Positions 12,001 to 20,932 of a stretch of DNA of 28,106 nt are shown piece after piece. Made by a program: the position numbers and the translations under genes. The DNA is taken from NCBI GenBank assembly GCA_015657535.1, contig JADHZB010001890.1, positions 1-28,106 on the forward strand, read 5' to 3'. The notes under the pieces were generated by a model that saw only the letters and a program-made list of their open reading frames with translations, had not been told where the DNA came from and made no database searches. Origin of the DNA: Nephromyces sp. MM_2019 (lineage: Eukaryota > Apicomplexa > Aconoidasida > Nephromycida). Positions within the stretch are counted from its first letter, which is position 1. Each line of letters opens with the position of its first letter.

Positions 12001-15000
12001 CGAACCTTCGTGATAGTCATGTTTCAAGGGTAGCTGCCGAAGATGAGACTGAGTATGGAGGTTCCAATAGTCATACACATTCTCCTTTTCTGAGGAACGA
12101 CGACTCCGTCGAGACTTCGCCAAGAAGCACAAATGAGCACCGTTTTATACCATTGTATCCACATCGCAATATTTTGGATTTGTATGAGAGTTTAGTCAAG
12201 AGGCTTCGAGTAATGAGTCATCAAGAATCTTCACCTGGCTTAGATCCATCTGAAGGATTGCTGGATGATCAGGATGAAGTTCACGGTGGTAGCCATGAAT
12301 CTTTGGATAGTGATAGAAATTCACCTGCATCTGAAGATATAACAGATGAACCACCTCCTGCTTATGCAAGAGTGCGTTCTTCCCCATTTGTCGTGAATAG
12401 GGAAGATGATGTGTTGCAGCGCAATGAAGATGACTCATTTATGCAGGAAAGTGGGGATGTGAATGATGCATCAGGGAGTGAATCTAATTCCCAGTTTGGA
12501 TCTGTATCGCATGATAGATTGCAGTTACAAGACTCCTTCCATCAAATGTTTCTCGAAGCAGCTATATTGCGCATACGCAATTACAGAACGGATGAGAAAT
12601 ATGAAAGTCGTTTTGATCCAGAAAGGCGTTCTCGCTTTACAGAAGCTAGAGGCATAGCTGAGGTCCTCGCCATGCTATTATCTCCGAAGAACTCATATAT
12701 CTTGAACAATTTTGCGGGGAAAAATCCATGCAAATTTGAGGATTCTTTACTTGCTTTGAAGGTATTGACTGGGATTTCTAGGCCTGTGCCTATATCCAAC
12801 ACACATGAATCTATTCTTGGAGATATCTACGACTTCTTCCATCGCACCTCCAACAGCTGTTTCGACGTATTGACTGATGGCTTGAAGTATCCGTTTCACG
12901 GCAAAATATCCCTCGATACAGCTTTAAGTTCATCGGATAGTGAAGATGCACTTAAGCTTGTCTCATATGGGTCCCTTTCAAAGATTATCTTCAGTTGTCC
13001 GTCCATTCGAGATTACTTGAAGAAGGTATCTGCGTACAAATTTTTTGTGGCTCAAGTTGGATACCCTGCATTCAATGAAGATGATCTCTTTCTATTGCAA
13101 AAACTGAGCTCAAGCGACTCTAGGCGTAATATAGTGGAGTCCATGACTAGACGCGCTCTACTTGGTGGAATCGATTACTTTATGAATTGGTATGCCATGC
13201 AGCCTATCTCATACTTCAATCCGCTTACTATGGAGAGCTTGCAGCCGGCGTTGCGGGAGTATATTAATAATAATCGCCTGGTGGGTCTGGAGAGGCTTAA
13301 GGAGTTTGAGTCGTATGAAAAGACGGTTAAGATGTTGTGGCATCGGAGAAGGTATGAGTATCCAGCAATTACCTCAGAACCAGTTATGACTTATAGAGAC
13401 ATGGGAAAGGTGAGAGGGGGGGTGAGTGGGTGATGATGAGTATGACAAACATGAGGGTGATTGTGAGGTTTGGGGTTAAAGGTGTGTTGAACGGGGTAGA
13501 TGTAGAGATAATCGTGAGTTGCGTGTGTTCTCTGTGTGTTGGTTGCTTTGCTGTAGCATGTGCTAAATTGTTCATACTCTTGTGTGTTGCTTGCAGGTGT
13601 GTACCAACATTGATAATATGCACGAGGAAGACTACCAGGCTTATGTGAAGTTTCTCGCTTTCCCTAAGAGTAACGAATTCTTACTTATGGGAGAAACCGT
13701 TTATCAGTATGTTGTTGGCCAGGTAAGGCGTTAGAAGTGTGTCAAAATGGGAGATGATATGTGTGTGCAGCTTCTGCGATTTAATCGGCGTGTGTGCAGC
13801 GTCTTCGAGTTAGTCGGCATGTGTGCAGCTTCCTAGAGCGAGTACATGTTCACCTTTGTGTGTGAACGTGTGTGCAGCGTCTTCGAGTTAGTCGGCATGT
13901 GTGCAGCTTCCTAGAGCGAGTACATGTTCGCCTTTGTGTGTGAACGTGTGTGCAGCGTCTTCGAGTTAGTCGGCATGTGTGCAGCTTCCTAGAGCGAGTA
14001 CATGTTCGCCTTTGTGTGTGAACGTGTGTGCAGCGTCTGTGAATCCCTCTGTTAGTCTGAGTATGCATCTTGTGTGAGGTTTTGTGTGTGCTTTGTTATT
14101 TACATCTAGTCTTTACCTTCATTCAGGCAAATGATGTTAGAGCTTCTGGGTGTGCATATAGTGCTTTCACCTGGAAGTTTGTCGCAGCTCCTGAAGTGTT
14201 TGCGTGGGTTATTTCCACTGAGTACATGAATGAGAATATTGGAGTCCTCCTCACTGCACGCAAGATCACTGCAGATGGCGTTTTGGTAAATGAGCTGTGT
14301 GTTTCTGTGTATATGGCACGTTTCTTTCTGTGTATGTCGGGATCCTCTTTTAGTGATGGGCGATTTATTGTATACGGTGTGCTATTAATTATGCGTGCGA
14401 TGTGGGTGTCTAGTAGTACGCATGTATAGGTATTTTGACCTATGGGTGTATAACTATTTTTGCCTGTCTGGGTGTATATGTGGTCTTGCGTCTGTTTCAG
14501 TGTTTTCATCTGTGTGTGTGTGTGCGTGTTTGGCTGTGCACTCCCCCCCTTGTATAGGCTTCTGAAGGTTTCTGTATGTTTGGCTGATTTGGAGGTTTGC
14601 AGTTTCATTAACTTCTATCTCGTCCTCATCTTCACATTGTTATGCGATTCCTCGCTTATAGTAGAGGAAATTGGCAGCATCCCGCGTCATATAAACCATC
14701 TTTTTTCTACTGTTCCTGCAGCTTTGTTTAGCTAATACAAGAGAGCATCATACACTACAGTATATCCCTGTAGCATATGATGTGGCGTACATTGCGTTAG
14801 GGCTTGTTGAAAGGTCAGTGCGTGTGTGTATGCATGAGCGGCTTTCAGGGTGTGTACGTGAGTAGCTTTTAGTGTGTATATATGGGAGTCCCCCTCTTTG
14901 TGCGCATCTCTGCCTGTGTGTCCGTGTATCTCTCTGGGTATGTGTTGCCATGCATCATCTCGTTCTCTGTCACTCTGTACATTTGCATATATTGCTCTCT

Positions 15001-18000
15001 CTTTCTCGTTGTGTGATGTGTGTAGTATGTGATGTGTGTTTATCTCTATTATCTGTGTGCTCCGTGTGTTTCTTTTATGTATGTGCTCTGTGTGTCTCTT
15101 TGTTTGTATGGTCTGTGTGCCTCTTCTGCGAATAATTGCTCAACATTCCCATCTCCTCTGCCTCTCAGGCAAGACTACGCTATAGATTCTATGCTTAATT
15201 TGACAATGAAGCATTCGCGTATCTCTGCGTTGTCTGCACAATCTTCTAGTCCTCCAGTGAAGCACCGTAAGTTTCTGAAGAATGATACATTTATACCTCT
15301 GTGGACATATGCTCATAGTATACAAAGTTCATCACATTTGTACTTGGAATTTTCCATTCCTGGACTCTATATGTCGCATGAGATAGAGAAGCCTTTGAAC
15401 GCTATCTTTATTCAAAATGTGCTGGAACGAGCCTTGCTCTCAGTTCACAACGGTGAGGAGGAAGGGGGGGTTTGTGGGGTTCTGGGGGTTTTGGGGGTGA
15501 GTATAGTGATTGGAGAGAGGGGATTAAGATATAACATGGGGAATGGTATGCAGAGAAGTGGTTCTGTTTAATAGTGTGTTTATGTGTTTGTAGATGGTAG
15601 AGCCGCTTGTATTGGCCCGAGTGATGTGTGTGAAATGAGTGTATTACACTGTGTGTGAAGTGATGGGGTGAGCATGTTCTCTGAATTATCTTATTGTTTA
15701 CCTTTATGTGTGTTTGTGACGTGTAGCGGCTTTTGTAGTGTATGTACAGCTGGGTGTACTGCTGTTTGCTAAGCAACGTTGAATGTGATTCCTTGTCTTT
15801 TCTTAATGGTTTGCTTGCTGTTATATACTAGGAATACACTCACGCGTACTACGCGCACACAAATAAGTATCCCGCACACCATACACGCACATACAGCCAT
15901 CAACAGACACAAACTTAGCACACATACCACACACAAGCAGCCGAAGTACACGGATCACGCACCTACCACAACTAGCACGCACGCACACACGCACAGTATA
16001 TAAAGGACACGCGTATCACAAACCATGCACATGCAGGCACCGATCACATGCTAGCGGAATCTTATACCCGCTAAGCACACACACCTATTTTGAGCTGCTT
16101 TTTGCTAACTGCAGATCCCTCCGGATTGCGTTATATGCCTTACATTGCGTCGGAGTTCTATGTCCCCTCACAGTATAATGCGCTAATAGTGTTCCCCGAA
16201 TTTTATATGAAAAAGGTAATCTGATGATTCTGAGGTTTCAGTTGTATCTGTATGCATACAGCATTCTGTGTGTTAAGTTGTGTGTGTGTTTATGTGGGTG
16301 CGTGTTATTTATGTGTGTGCGTGTTATCTGTGTGTGTGTATATGTGCGTTATCTGTATGTGTATATCTGCGTTATCTGTATGTGTATATCTGTGTTATCT
16401 CTATGTGTGTTATCTGCATGTGTGTTATCTGTATGTGTGTGTGTGTCTGTGTGTTATCTATATGTGTGTGTGTCTAATGTGTGTTATCTGTGTGTGTGTA
16501 ATAATGTATATGCACTTTGATAACTGCCTAGTTTTCACTAATGGTAAGTGTTCATGGTGCGAAACATCTAGAGTGTGATTATTCTTGTATTAGCTGTGTG
16601 TGCCTGAAAATTTTGGTTTTTGCACACAGGAAGGGGCTCCTGGGAACACCATGTATATTGTCTATGTGGCTCGACTGTATATTCATTAGACGTTTTGCAT
16701 TTACAAGTGCTCATATGCTCATCTCATTGCTATGCACACACCGGCACACACACACGCACACACTCGCTTTTTTAACACAGGAATCTATCAGGAAAGAAGA
16801 TATTGTTAATCGACTCAAGAAGTCATTCGTGGCTGGTGTTTTAGACTCTCTCCCTGGGCTGAGCGTAGGATTGAAGGAAACCATAAAGCATGTATATATG
16901 ACTGGTAACGAGGGATCGTATAAATTACCTATGCAGGATATAGCACCATTGCTGATATATATGGATGAACCTAGGAATCTATATTGGAATTTTAATCTTC
17001 TGCAGAGTAGAAGCAGTGCCGGCTTTGTAAGTTATTTGTTGATATGTGCGTGTTGGTTCGTGTGTGTGTTGATTAATGTGTGTGAGAATGTATGGTGGAC
17101 GAATGTGTGTTGATTAATGTGTGTGTTAATTAATGTGTGTGTTGATTAATGTGTGTGTTGATTAATGTGTGTGTTGATTAATGTGCGCGTTGATTAATGT
17201 GTGTGTTGATTAATGTGTGTGTTGATTAATGTGNNNNNNNNNNNNNNNNNNNNNNNNNNNNNNNNNNNNNNNNNNNNNNNNNNATTAATGTGTGTGTTGA
17301 TTAATGTGCGCGTTGATTAATGTGCGCGTTGATTAATGTGTGTGTTGATTAATGTGTGTGTTGATTAATGTGTGTGTTAATTAATGTGTGTGTTAATTAA
17401 TGTGTGTGTTGATTCTTTTCTGTTTGTATCTCAGGCGGTCTTCCATCAACCTATCACAACTGTTAATTCTGCTAATTTGACGATGTTCACTCCTTTTAGT
17501 TCGCTAGAGTCGCCGGTTTCCTTGACGGTAAGGCATCGCACATGCACAGCGAGTCATAATGTATGCTTGTGGATACCTTCCTGACATAGTTTCTGAAGTA
17601 CTCAAACCATTTTGTATGCTAGCATCACCGGTGTGTTTAGCGGAAGTGTGTCTAATCTGTTTGCTTGTGCTTTGGGGTGTACATACACCCCACTCTTATT
17701 CAAAAATCCTGCTACTCACACAAAGTCCTTTTTTCTTCAATCACGCCGCCAAGATAGGTGTCGAACATAATGCCCCCAATCTCCTTCAATCTCCCCCCCT
17801 TCCACCTCCACCACACAGACAAGCACAAGTATATATAGATGTGTCTCTCTCTCTTTATATATCCCCTCTTTAGGATGATACCTTCGATGTAGATTGCGGT
17901 CCCCTCGATGCCTTCCCTCGCTTCTCTTGGGAGGCTATTCCTAATAGCCAGTTAGGTACCGTCTCTGTCAATTTACCAGCTAAAGATAAATGGCTAAAGA

Positions 18001-18047
18001 TCCCCGTGTACAGCCCACCACCGCCATTGTTTTACCAACAAGAATAG
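5105..18047 (+). CDS. Large uncharacterised secretory protein, 14 exons, about 2027 aa
   Basis: I built this gene from GT-AG junctions with consistent phase. Exons: 5105-5240, 5446-5517, 5921-6046, 7522-9669, 10330-10977, 11731-13409, 13597-13722, 14127-14285, 14722-14813, 15169-15452, 16115-16215, 16781-17026, 17435-17527 and 17874-18047. They sum to 6084 bases including TAG. The N terminus looks like a cleavable signal peptide: basic start MLRYTLRR, hydrophobic core GMFLLFAFLTLFSLC, likely cut near VGKA. There is no C-terminal membrane anchor, so a secreted or organelle-lumen protein is inferred. Folded-looking, Tyr/Phe-rich segments alternate with Ser/Asp/Glu-rich disordered stretches (about residues 200-560 and 1050-1350). 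Several N-x-S/T sites fit the secretory route. I recognise no family or catalytic motif. Exon junctions are strongly supported by phase and splice signals; only exon 1 and possible small extra exons are less certain. Confidence 0.82.
6180..7380 (+). repeat. Higher-order TG minisatellite in intron 3
   Basis: Intron 3 (6047-7521) is dominated by CTGTGTGT runs. Embedded in them are about ten copies of a longer block that contains CTTCTTTATCGTCTTGTTGG and then GCTTGCTGTGGTGT. Blocks are spaced irregularly (about 36-320 bases) because the TG runs between them vary. All three plus-strand frames are open across most of it, which is a by-product of the repeat. Confidence 0.9.
7522..9669 (+). CDS. Exon 4 of the long gene (2148 bases, residues about 112-827)
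   Basis: This is the largest exon, opened by CTCCCCAG and closed by a GTGAGT donor. It starts with a folded-looking stretch (GAYVLTDTSGQSKICATP). A Pro/Ser/Gln-rich linker, a second compact segment and a long Ser/Asp/Thr-rich acidic region follow (about 8220-8990). It ends in a helical, Leu/Tyr-rich segment (from about SYYSVFSDNMVEYFLKY). It contains no stop and no internal splice need. Base composition is balanced and unlike the TG-rich flanks, which supports real coding. Its function is unknown. Confidence 0.88.
9670..10329 (+). other. Intron 4: G/TG-rich 5' part, C/CA-rich 3' part
   Basis: The first 350 bases hold G-rich and TG-rich runs (for example GGTGGGTGGTTGTGT). The last 130 hold C-rich runs (TTCCCCCCACCACTCCCC and CCCCCCAACACCCC) before the TTCAG acceptor. 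The two ends are broadly complementary. Confidence 0.75.
10330..10977 (+). CDS. Exon 5 of the long gene (648 bases, residues about 828-1043)
   Basis: This exon is opened by CAGCTTCAG and closed by a GTGATG donor, with phase 1 on both sides. It is a compact, mixed hydrophobic/acidic sequence of the kind expected in a folded domain (for example MRGTIIYIFGGFRLRILLND and KLPDDLQVYFIENIIGLDQ). There is no low complexity. No domain family is recognised. The TG tract that follows stays open for a while but is intron. Confidence 0.87.
10978..11730 (+). repeat. TG minisatellite in intron 5, including a 22-bp unit
   Basis: From 10990 to 11390 the intron is TG-rich, with short repeats built on TGTGTTTGGATG. 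Four 22-base units (TGTGTTTCTGTGTGTGTTTGCG) start near 11101. The rest, to 11730, is unremarkable and ends in a TTTCCTATAG acceptor. Confidence 0.85.
11731..13409 (+). CDS. Exon 6 of the long gene (1679 bases, residues about 1044-1603)
   Basis: This exon is opened by TTTCCTATAG and closed by a GTGAGA donor. The first half is acidic and Ser/Asn-rich (for example VQDSDDEDSNLSQLPSNEAA). It includes a PPxY sequence, PPPAY, near residue 1250, which in known families can bind WW domains. The second half is a helical, folded-looking region of about 270 residues with many Leu, Phe and Tyr. The plan (disordered then helical) echoes exon 4, but I see no clear sequence repeat between them. Confidence 0.87.
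13597..18047 (+). CDS. Exons 7-14 of the long gene: C-terminal region
   Basis: Eight short exons (92-284 bases) encode about 424 residues. Phases are 0 at most junctions (exons 6/7, 7/8, 8/9, 11/12, 12/13, 13/14), 2 at 9/10 and 1 at 10/11. The sequence looks folded, with recurring hydrophobic strands (ANTREHHTLQYIPVAYDVAY, YNALIVFPEFYMKK, APLLIYMDEPRNLYWNFN). The protein ends in a Pro-rich tail, KIPVYSPPPPLFYQQE, at TAG 18045-18047. A possible additional small exon lies at 16630-16659. No family is recognised. Confidence 0.8.
13762..14040 (+). repeat. 78-bp tandem repeat in intron 7
   Basis: Three near-identical 78-base units start at 13801, 13879 and 13957, with a partial unit before and after. 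Each contains GTGTGCAG twice, followed by GTCTTCGAGTTAGTCGGC and by TTCCTAGAGCGAGTACATG. The unit length is a multiple of three, so a reverse-strand frame stays open across it, but this is intron 7 of the long gene (13723-14126). Confidence 0.95.
14286..15168 (+). other. Introns 8 and 9, TG-rich
   Basis: Intron 8 (14286-14721) and intron 9 (14814-15168) flank the 92-base exon 9. Both are TG/TC-rich without an ordered repeat. Intron 8 has an extra acceptor-like TTATAG at about 14660 followed by 60 open bases, but using it breaks the frame into exon 9. Confidence 0.7.
15453..16114 (+). other. Intron 10: TG-rich first half, strongly CA-rich second half
   Basis: TGTG runs lie between 15570 and 15730. 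From about 15836 to 16090 the strand switches to ACAC/CGCA runs (for example CGCACACCATACACGCACAT), and then the TAACTGCAG acceptor follows. The two halves could pair as a long imperfect stem in RNA. Confidence 0.8.
16216..16780 (+). other. Intron 11: TG runs then a CA run; possible small exon inside
   Basis: TGTGTGTTATCTG-type repeats fill 16266-16505, and a CACACACGCACACA run lies at 16735-16772 just before the acceptor. Between them, TTTTTGCACACAG at 16629 is followed by open sequence EGAPGNTMYI and a weak GTCTAT donor at 16660. This 30-base segment would keep phase 0 on both sides, so it could be an optional exon. Confidence 0.65.
17095..17412 (+). repeat. 16-bp tandem repeat in intron 12
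   Basis: At least fifteen visible copies of GTTGATTAATGTGTGT, with GCGC and TTAATT variants, fill most of intron 12 (17027-17434). The array is interrupted by the assembly gap at 17234-17283. Confidence 0.95.
17234..17283. other. Assembly gap (50 N)
   Basis: Exactly 50 N inside the 16-bp tandem array. It is probably a placeholder, so the real array length is unknown. Because it is intronic, the gap does not affect the coding model. Confidence 0.99.
17528..17873 (+). other. Intron 13: TG then C/CA-rich
   Basis: The TG-rich part lies at about 17625-17680. C-rich and CA-rich runs follow (CTCCCCCCCTTCCACC and ACCACACAGACAAGCACA), and the intron ends in CCTCTTTAG. It has the same polarity as introns 4, 10 and 11. 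Confidence 0.7.
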
Positions 18048-18230
18048 TTGTGAGAAGATGAACAAGAAGAAGGACGTGATGAAAGTGAAGATGAAGAAGT
18101 TAAAGGCAATCACCAGTAGTTGAAGATGAAGACAATCGCAATGAAGTTGGATATAATCGCCAGTCGATGAAGAAGAAGACGCAGATGATGTTTCAATTGA
18201 AGATGTTAAGTGAGTTATAATGGAAACTAT
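18048..18230 (+). other. 3' flank of the long gene with 47-bp duplication and acidic frames
   Basis: Directly after the stop the gene frame reads Leu-stop, then 21 open acidic residues (EDEQEEGRDESEDEEVKGN, then two more). A 47-base unit starting GAAGTTAAAGGCAATCACCA is then imperfectly repeated (GAAGTTGGATATAATCGCCA). Each copy shifts the acidic reading to a new frame (VVEDEDNRNEVGY, then VDEEEDADDVSIEDVK). This is either a 3' UTR rich in GAA or a decayed acidic tail. Confidence 0.55.
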
Positions 18231-18687
18231 GAGGATGAAGAGGTTGCCACTGATGGCAGGCATTTTCTTATGATGCTGTTGCACATCGACTAAGCAAAAA
18301 AAATACCCTTTGTTGTGTGTGCTGATGCTGTAAATGTTGTGTGCTGCATCCCATCTCCTTCGAGTGCAGATTTTTTGGTTAATGGCTAGTTGGCTGCGAG
18401 CGAATGTTAGAGTAGGAGCAAAGAAATATATGTATATTTAGGTATGTACATGTGTGTATGTTGTGGTGTGTGTTTGTGTGTGTGTGTTGCAATATGATCT
18501 CATATCGTGAGATAGGTAGGTTATTGCTAGTTCATCAGTGTGTTTATAAGATTATTTCGCTAAGGCATGATAAAAACTTAATGTGAGTAGTTTTGTGTGT
18601 GTGTTACTTGAAATCGCAAGCTTATTTATTTGTGTGTCTTTTTGACTGGCGCTCGTATGGTTGCGTCTGTGGTAATGCCATTGTGGT

Positions 18688-18902
18688 ACTGGAAATCGCA
18701 CCCTTGTGTGTGTGGGAGTCTCAATTTGGGACTGGAAATCGCACCCTTGTGTGTGTGGGAGTCTCAATTTGGGACTGGAAATCGCTCCCTTGTGTGTGTG
18801 GGAGTCTCAATTTGGGACTGGAAATCGCACCCTTGTGTGTGTGGGAGTCTCAATTTGGGACTGGAAATCGCACCCTTGTGTGTGTGGGAGTATTATTGTG
18901 GG
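18688..18902 (+). repeat. 43-bp tandem repeat, 5 copies
   Basis: Units start at 18688, 18731, 18774, 18817 and 18860. Each begins ACTGGAAATCGC(A/T)CCCTTG, continues into a TGTGTGTGGGAGTCTCAATT segment and is nearly identical to the others; the last diverges at its end. Because 43 is not a multiple of three, the frames rotate, so it is not coding. Confidence 0.97.
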
Positions 18903-19401
18903 GTTATCACAAACATACGATTGGCTTTTAAGTTTTTCATTGCGTCTTGGGGGAGGAAGATTCATGTGCTGAACTTGCGTTATGTGTGTGGAATGTATTT
19001 GTGAAGTGTAGGTGTGTAGAGTGTGTGGCGCGCTTGTGTATAGCGTGTGTTTGCTGTTGGTGTGTGTATGTTGGTGCGTGTTCTCTTCGTTTGTGTGTCC
19101 TGCGTTCTCTTCCTGTGCACTGTTTGTGCGCGAGCTGCTAATTTATGCATTCTCTCTTTGCATGTGGAAGCATTCAGCTCTTCCTAACGTTTGTGTGGAT
19201 GTGTGTTGGCAAAGAGGTTTTTATGTATGTCTTCATTGCCGGTGGGTTGGAATGGTGTGGAGCAGCTGCGTGTGTAAGGGGCTTGCGCGCCTGAGAAAGA
19301 CTTTTCGTTGATTCGCAAGAGTAGTCACCACCAAAACAGAAGATGAAGATTCTTCAAATTTGTGTTCTTCTTTGAGTGCACCTACACTGCTGTAGTTGCA
19401 G

Positions 19402-19578
19402 GTGGAAGAATGTGCTAGTATTTTTGAAACAAAAAGGGCGAAGTTGCAAAAAAAACGTTTCTAGCCGCTTTAAAAGGAAGTTATTTATCTCTTCCATAGC
19501 CAAGAAATCAACGTGTATGGAAGCTATCGATGTTCTTACGTTAACAGTTGGAACACGAGAATGTGGTCATTTTAGGAG
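19402..19578 (+). CDS. Possible upstream exon of the second gene (hypothetical)
   Basis: A CTGTAGTTGCAG acceptor is followed by 177 open bases reading a basic sequence (WKNVLVFLKQKGRSCKKNV, later MEAIDVLTLTVGTREC), up to a GTAGAA donor at 19579. Codon content looks coding, and an ATG at 19517 could be a start. Its outgoing phase (2) does not fit the next supported exon (phase 0 at 20545), so at least one further exon would be needed. Another reading from the same acceptor gives a 20-residue open frame to a stop. Weak. Confidence 0.2.
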
Positions 19579-20544
19579 GTAGAAGATACCCAAATTTGAT
19601 GAGATTCTTTGAGGAAATCACGAAATATAATGAGGTTTTTCAATAAAATCGTGAAATTTGATGAATTTTCAAAATATTCCGGAGGTTTGATGAAAATTCT
19701 CCATAAAAATTCCATCTTCATGAACTTTCATGAAACATCTTCATTTAGAGCTTCACATTTTGTACAATTTTATGGATTTTCTCTTTTTTCACGTTCATAT
19801 TACATCCTCTTGAGGGATAGCTGCGCGCACTTCTCATAGAGTAGATGTTTATGAATAAGAAGAAGGGGTATTAAGCGGGTTTAAGTTGCTGATTGTTGGG
19901 ATATAAGCTTGGCTGAGGTGAAGAGGTGGGAGTTTTTTTGATGGAAATTTATCCCACTTAGGGTGCGAATTTCAATGTTTGATTGTAGTGCTTTATTTCT
20001 TCAAAGATTAGGAAGCGCTGCTGAGTTTTTTGAGTTAGAAGTCTCTGCCTTTGTCAACATTTCGCGCATTTTCCGATGAAAAAGTGGTTTTTGGGTGGAA
20101 CTTGGGGGATAAGGGGTATGATGTTTGAGTGTGGTGTGTGTGTGTATGTAAGGTGTGTGTGTGTGCATATACGGTGTGTGTGTGTGCATATAGGGTGTGT
20201 GTGTATCTGTTCGTTGTGTATATCATAAGTGTGCGCATAATATGTGTGTGTGTACGCCCCTGCGAAGTTTAATTGTATGTTCCATCGGGAAATCTTCCCA
20301 TCACTAATAATAGCAAAAAAACAAAATTTCGCTAATTTCTGATATTTTTTTGCATTTTTGCTTGCATTGAAGATGGAGGGTGCCTGAGATTGGAGAAGGG
20401 TGCAGATTCCTACGGTTGTGTCATTTTTTAGTGCATTAATTCTTTAGCGCAGACATGTATGAGAGAAGCAAAAGATGAGATTGCTATTTTTTTCAGCTTT
20501 AAATTGTAGTTTCTTTCTTTGTTTGCTTTTTTTCGTTAACTTAG

Positions 20545-20932
20545 GGTTTTGAGATATCTTTGTGGAATGAAATTCTGCGAGATGCATTTTCAAACGGAGA
20601 GAAACTTCCTCTGCGTCATCATCTTCATGCAGTGAAGAGGTGGTTTCGCATCTTCACACTAGGAAACACTCCCTCTTCTTCATCTTCAAACATCAAAAGG
20701 GTTTCTCTTTATGCTCAAAAAAGCCAGGATTGTGTGGTTTTCTTAGCTCAATATGCTTAGTCTACTTCTTCTACTTTGATTGACTGCTTGAAATCTCCTG
20801 ATTAACACGAGTTTCTTGTGTGTGTTCGATTTTAAACGCCCACAGTATCTTGCGTGTCTTTAGTTGAAGCTCAAAACATGGAACACTCAGGGAAATGGGT
20901 TTTGGCAAACGTCTTCCACGTTGGAAGAGGAG
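20545..20932 (+). CDS. First supported exons (1-2) of the adenylation-domain gene
   Basis: The pyrimidine-rich acceptor ending GTTAACTTAG at 20544 opens an exon reading SLWNEILRDAFSNGEK and a Ser-rich stretch. The donor that fits the phase is GTGTGG at 20732. The next exon (20846-20932, acceptor CGCCCACAG, donor GTGAGA) reads SCVSLVEAQNMEHSGKW. Together they resemble the N-terminal strand region before the YTY motif of ANL enzymes. If the first exon is not spliced, it reads on to a stop at 20758-20760. These two exons are less sure than the rest. Confidence 0.5.

Larger units (their letters stand above)
18231..20544. other. Spacer between the two main genes
   Basis: This 2.3-kb stretch holds TG tracts (18430-18490, 20130-20210), the 43-bp tandem repeat and AT-rich sequence. 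The AT-rich part includes loosely repeated TTTGATGA/TTCATGAA motifs at 19600-19750. One possible exon lies at 19402-19578. From about 20480 a pyrimidine-rich stretch leads into the first supported exon of the second gene. The promoter and true first exon of that gene probably lie here but cannot be placed. Confidence 0.6.

Noticed and set aside
13850..14068. Minus-strand frame with 26-residue repeats rich in Thr, His and Arg
   Set aside because: It is the shadow of the 78-bp intronic repeat, whose length happens to be a multiple of three.
14660..14735. Coding-like stretch VEEIGSIPRHINHLFSTV with an upstream TATAG acceptor
   Set aside because: Its frame stops soon after and conflicts with the frame of exon 9, which has its own strong CCTGCAG acceptor.
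13762..18902. CRISPR-like arrays (78-bp, 16-bp and 43-bp repeats)
   Set aside because: The units are contiguous tandem repeats without unique spacers, in a eukaryotic chromosome with introns.
18593..19004. Repetitive open frames across the 43-bp tandem repeat
   Set aside because: The unit is not a multiple of three, so frames rotate through the repeat. No splice support or coding composition is present.
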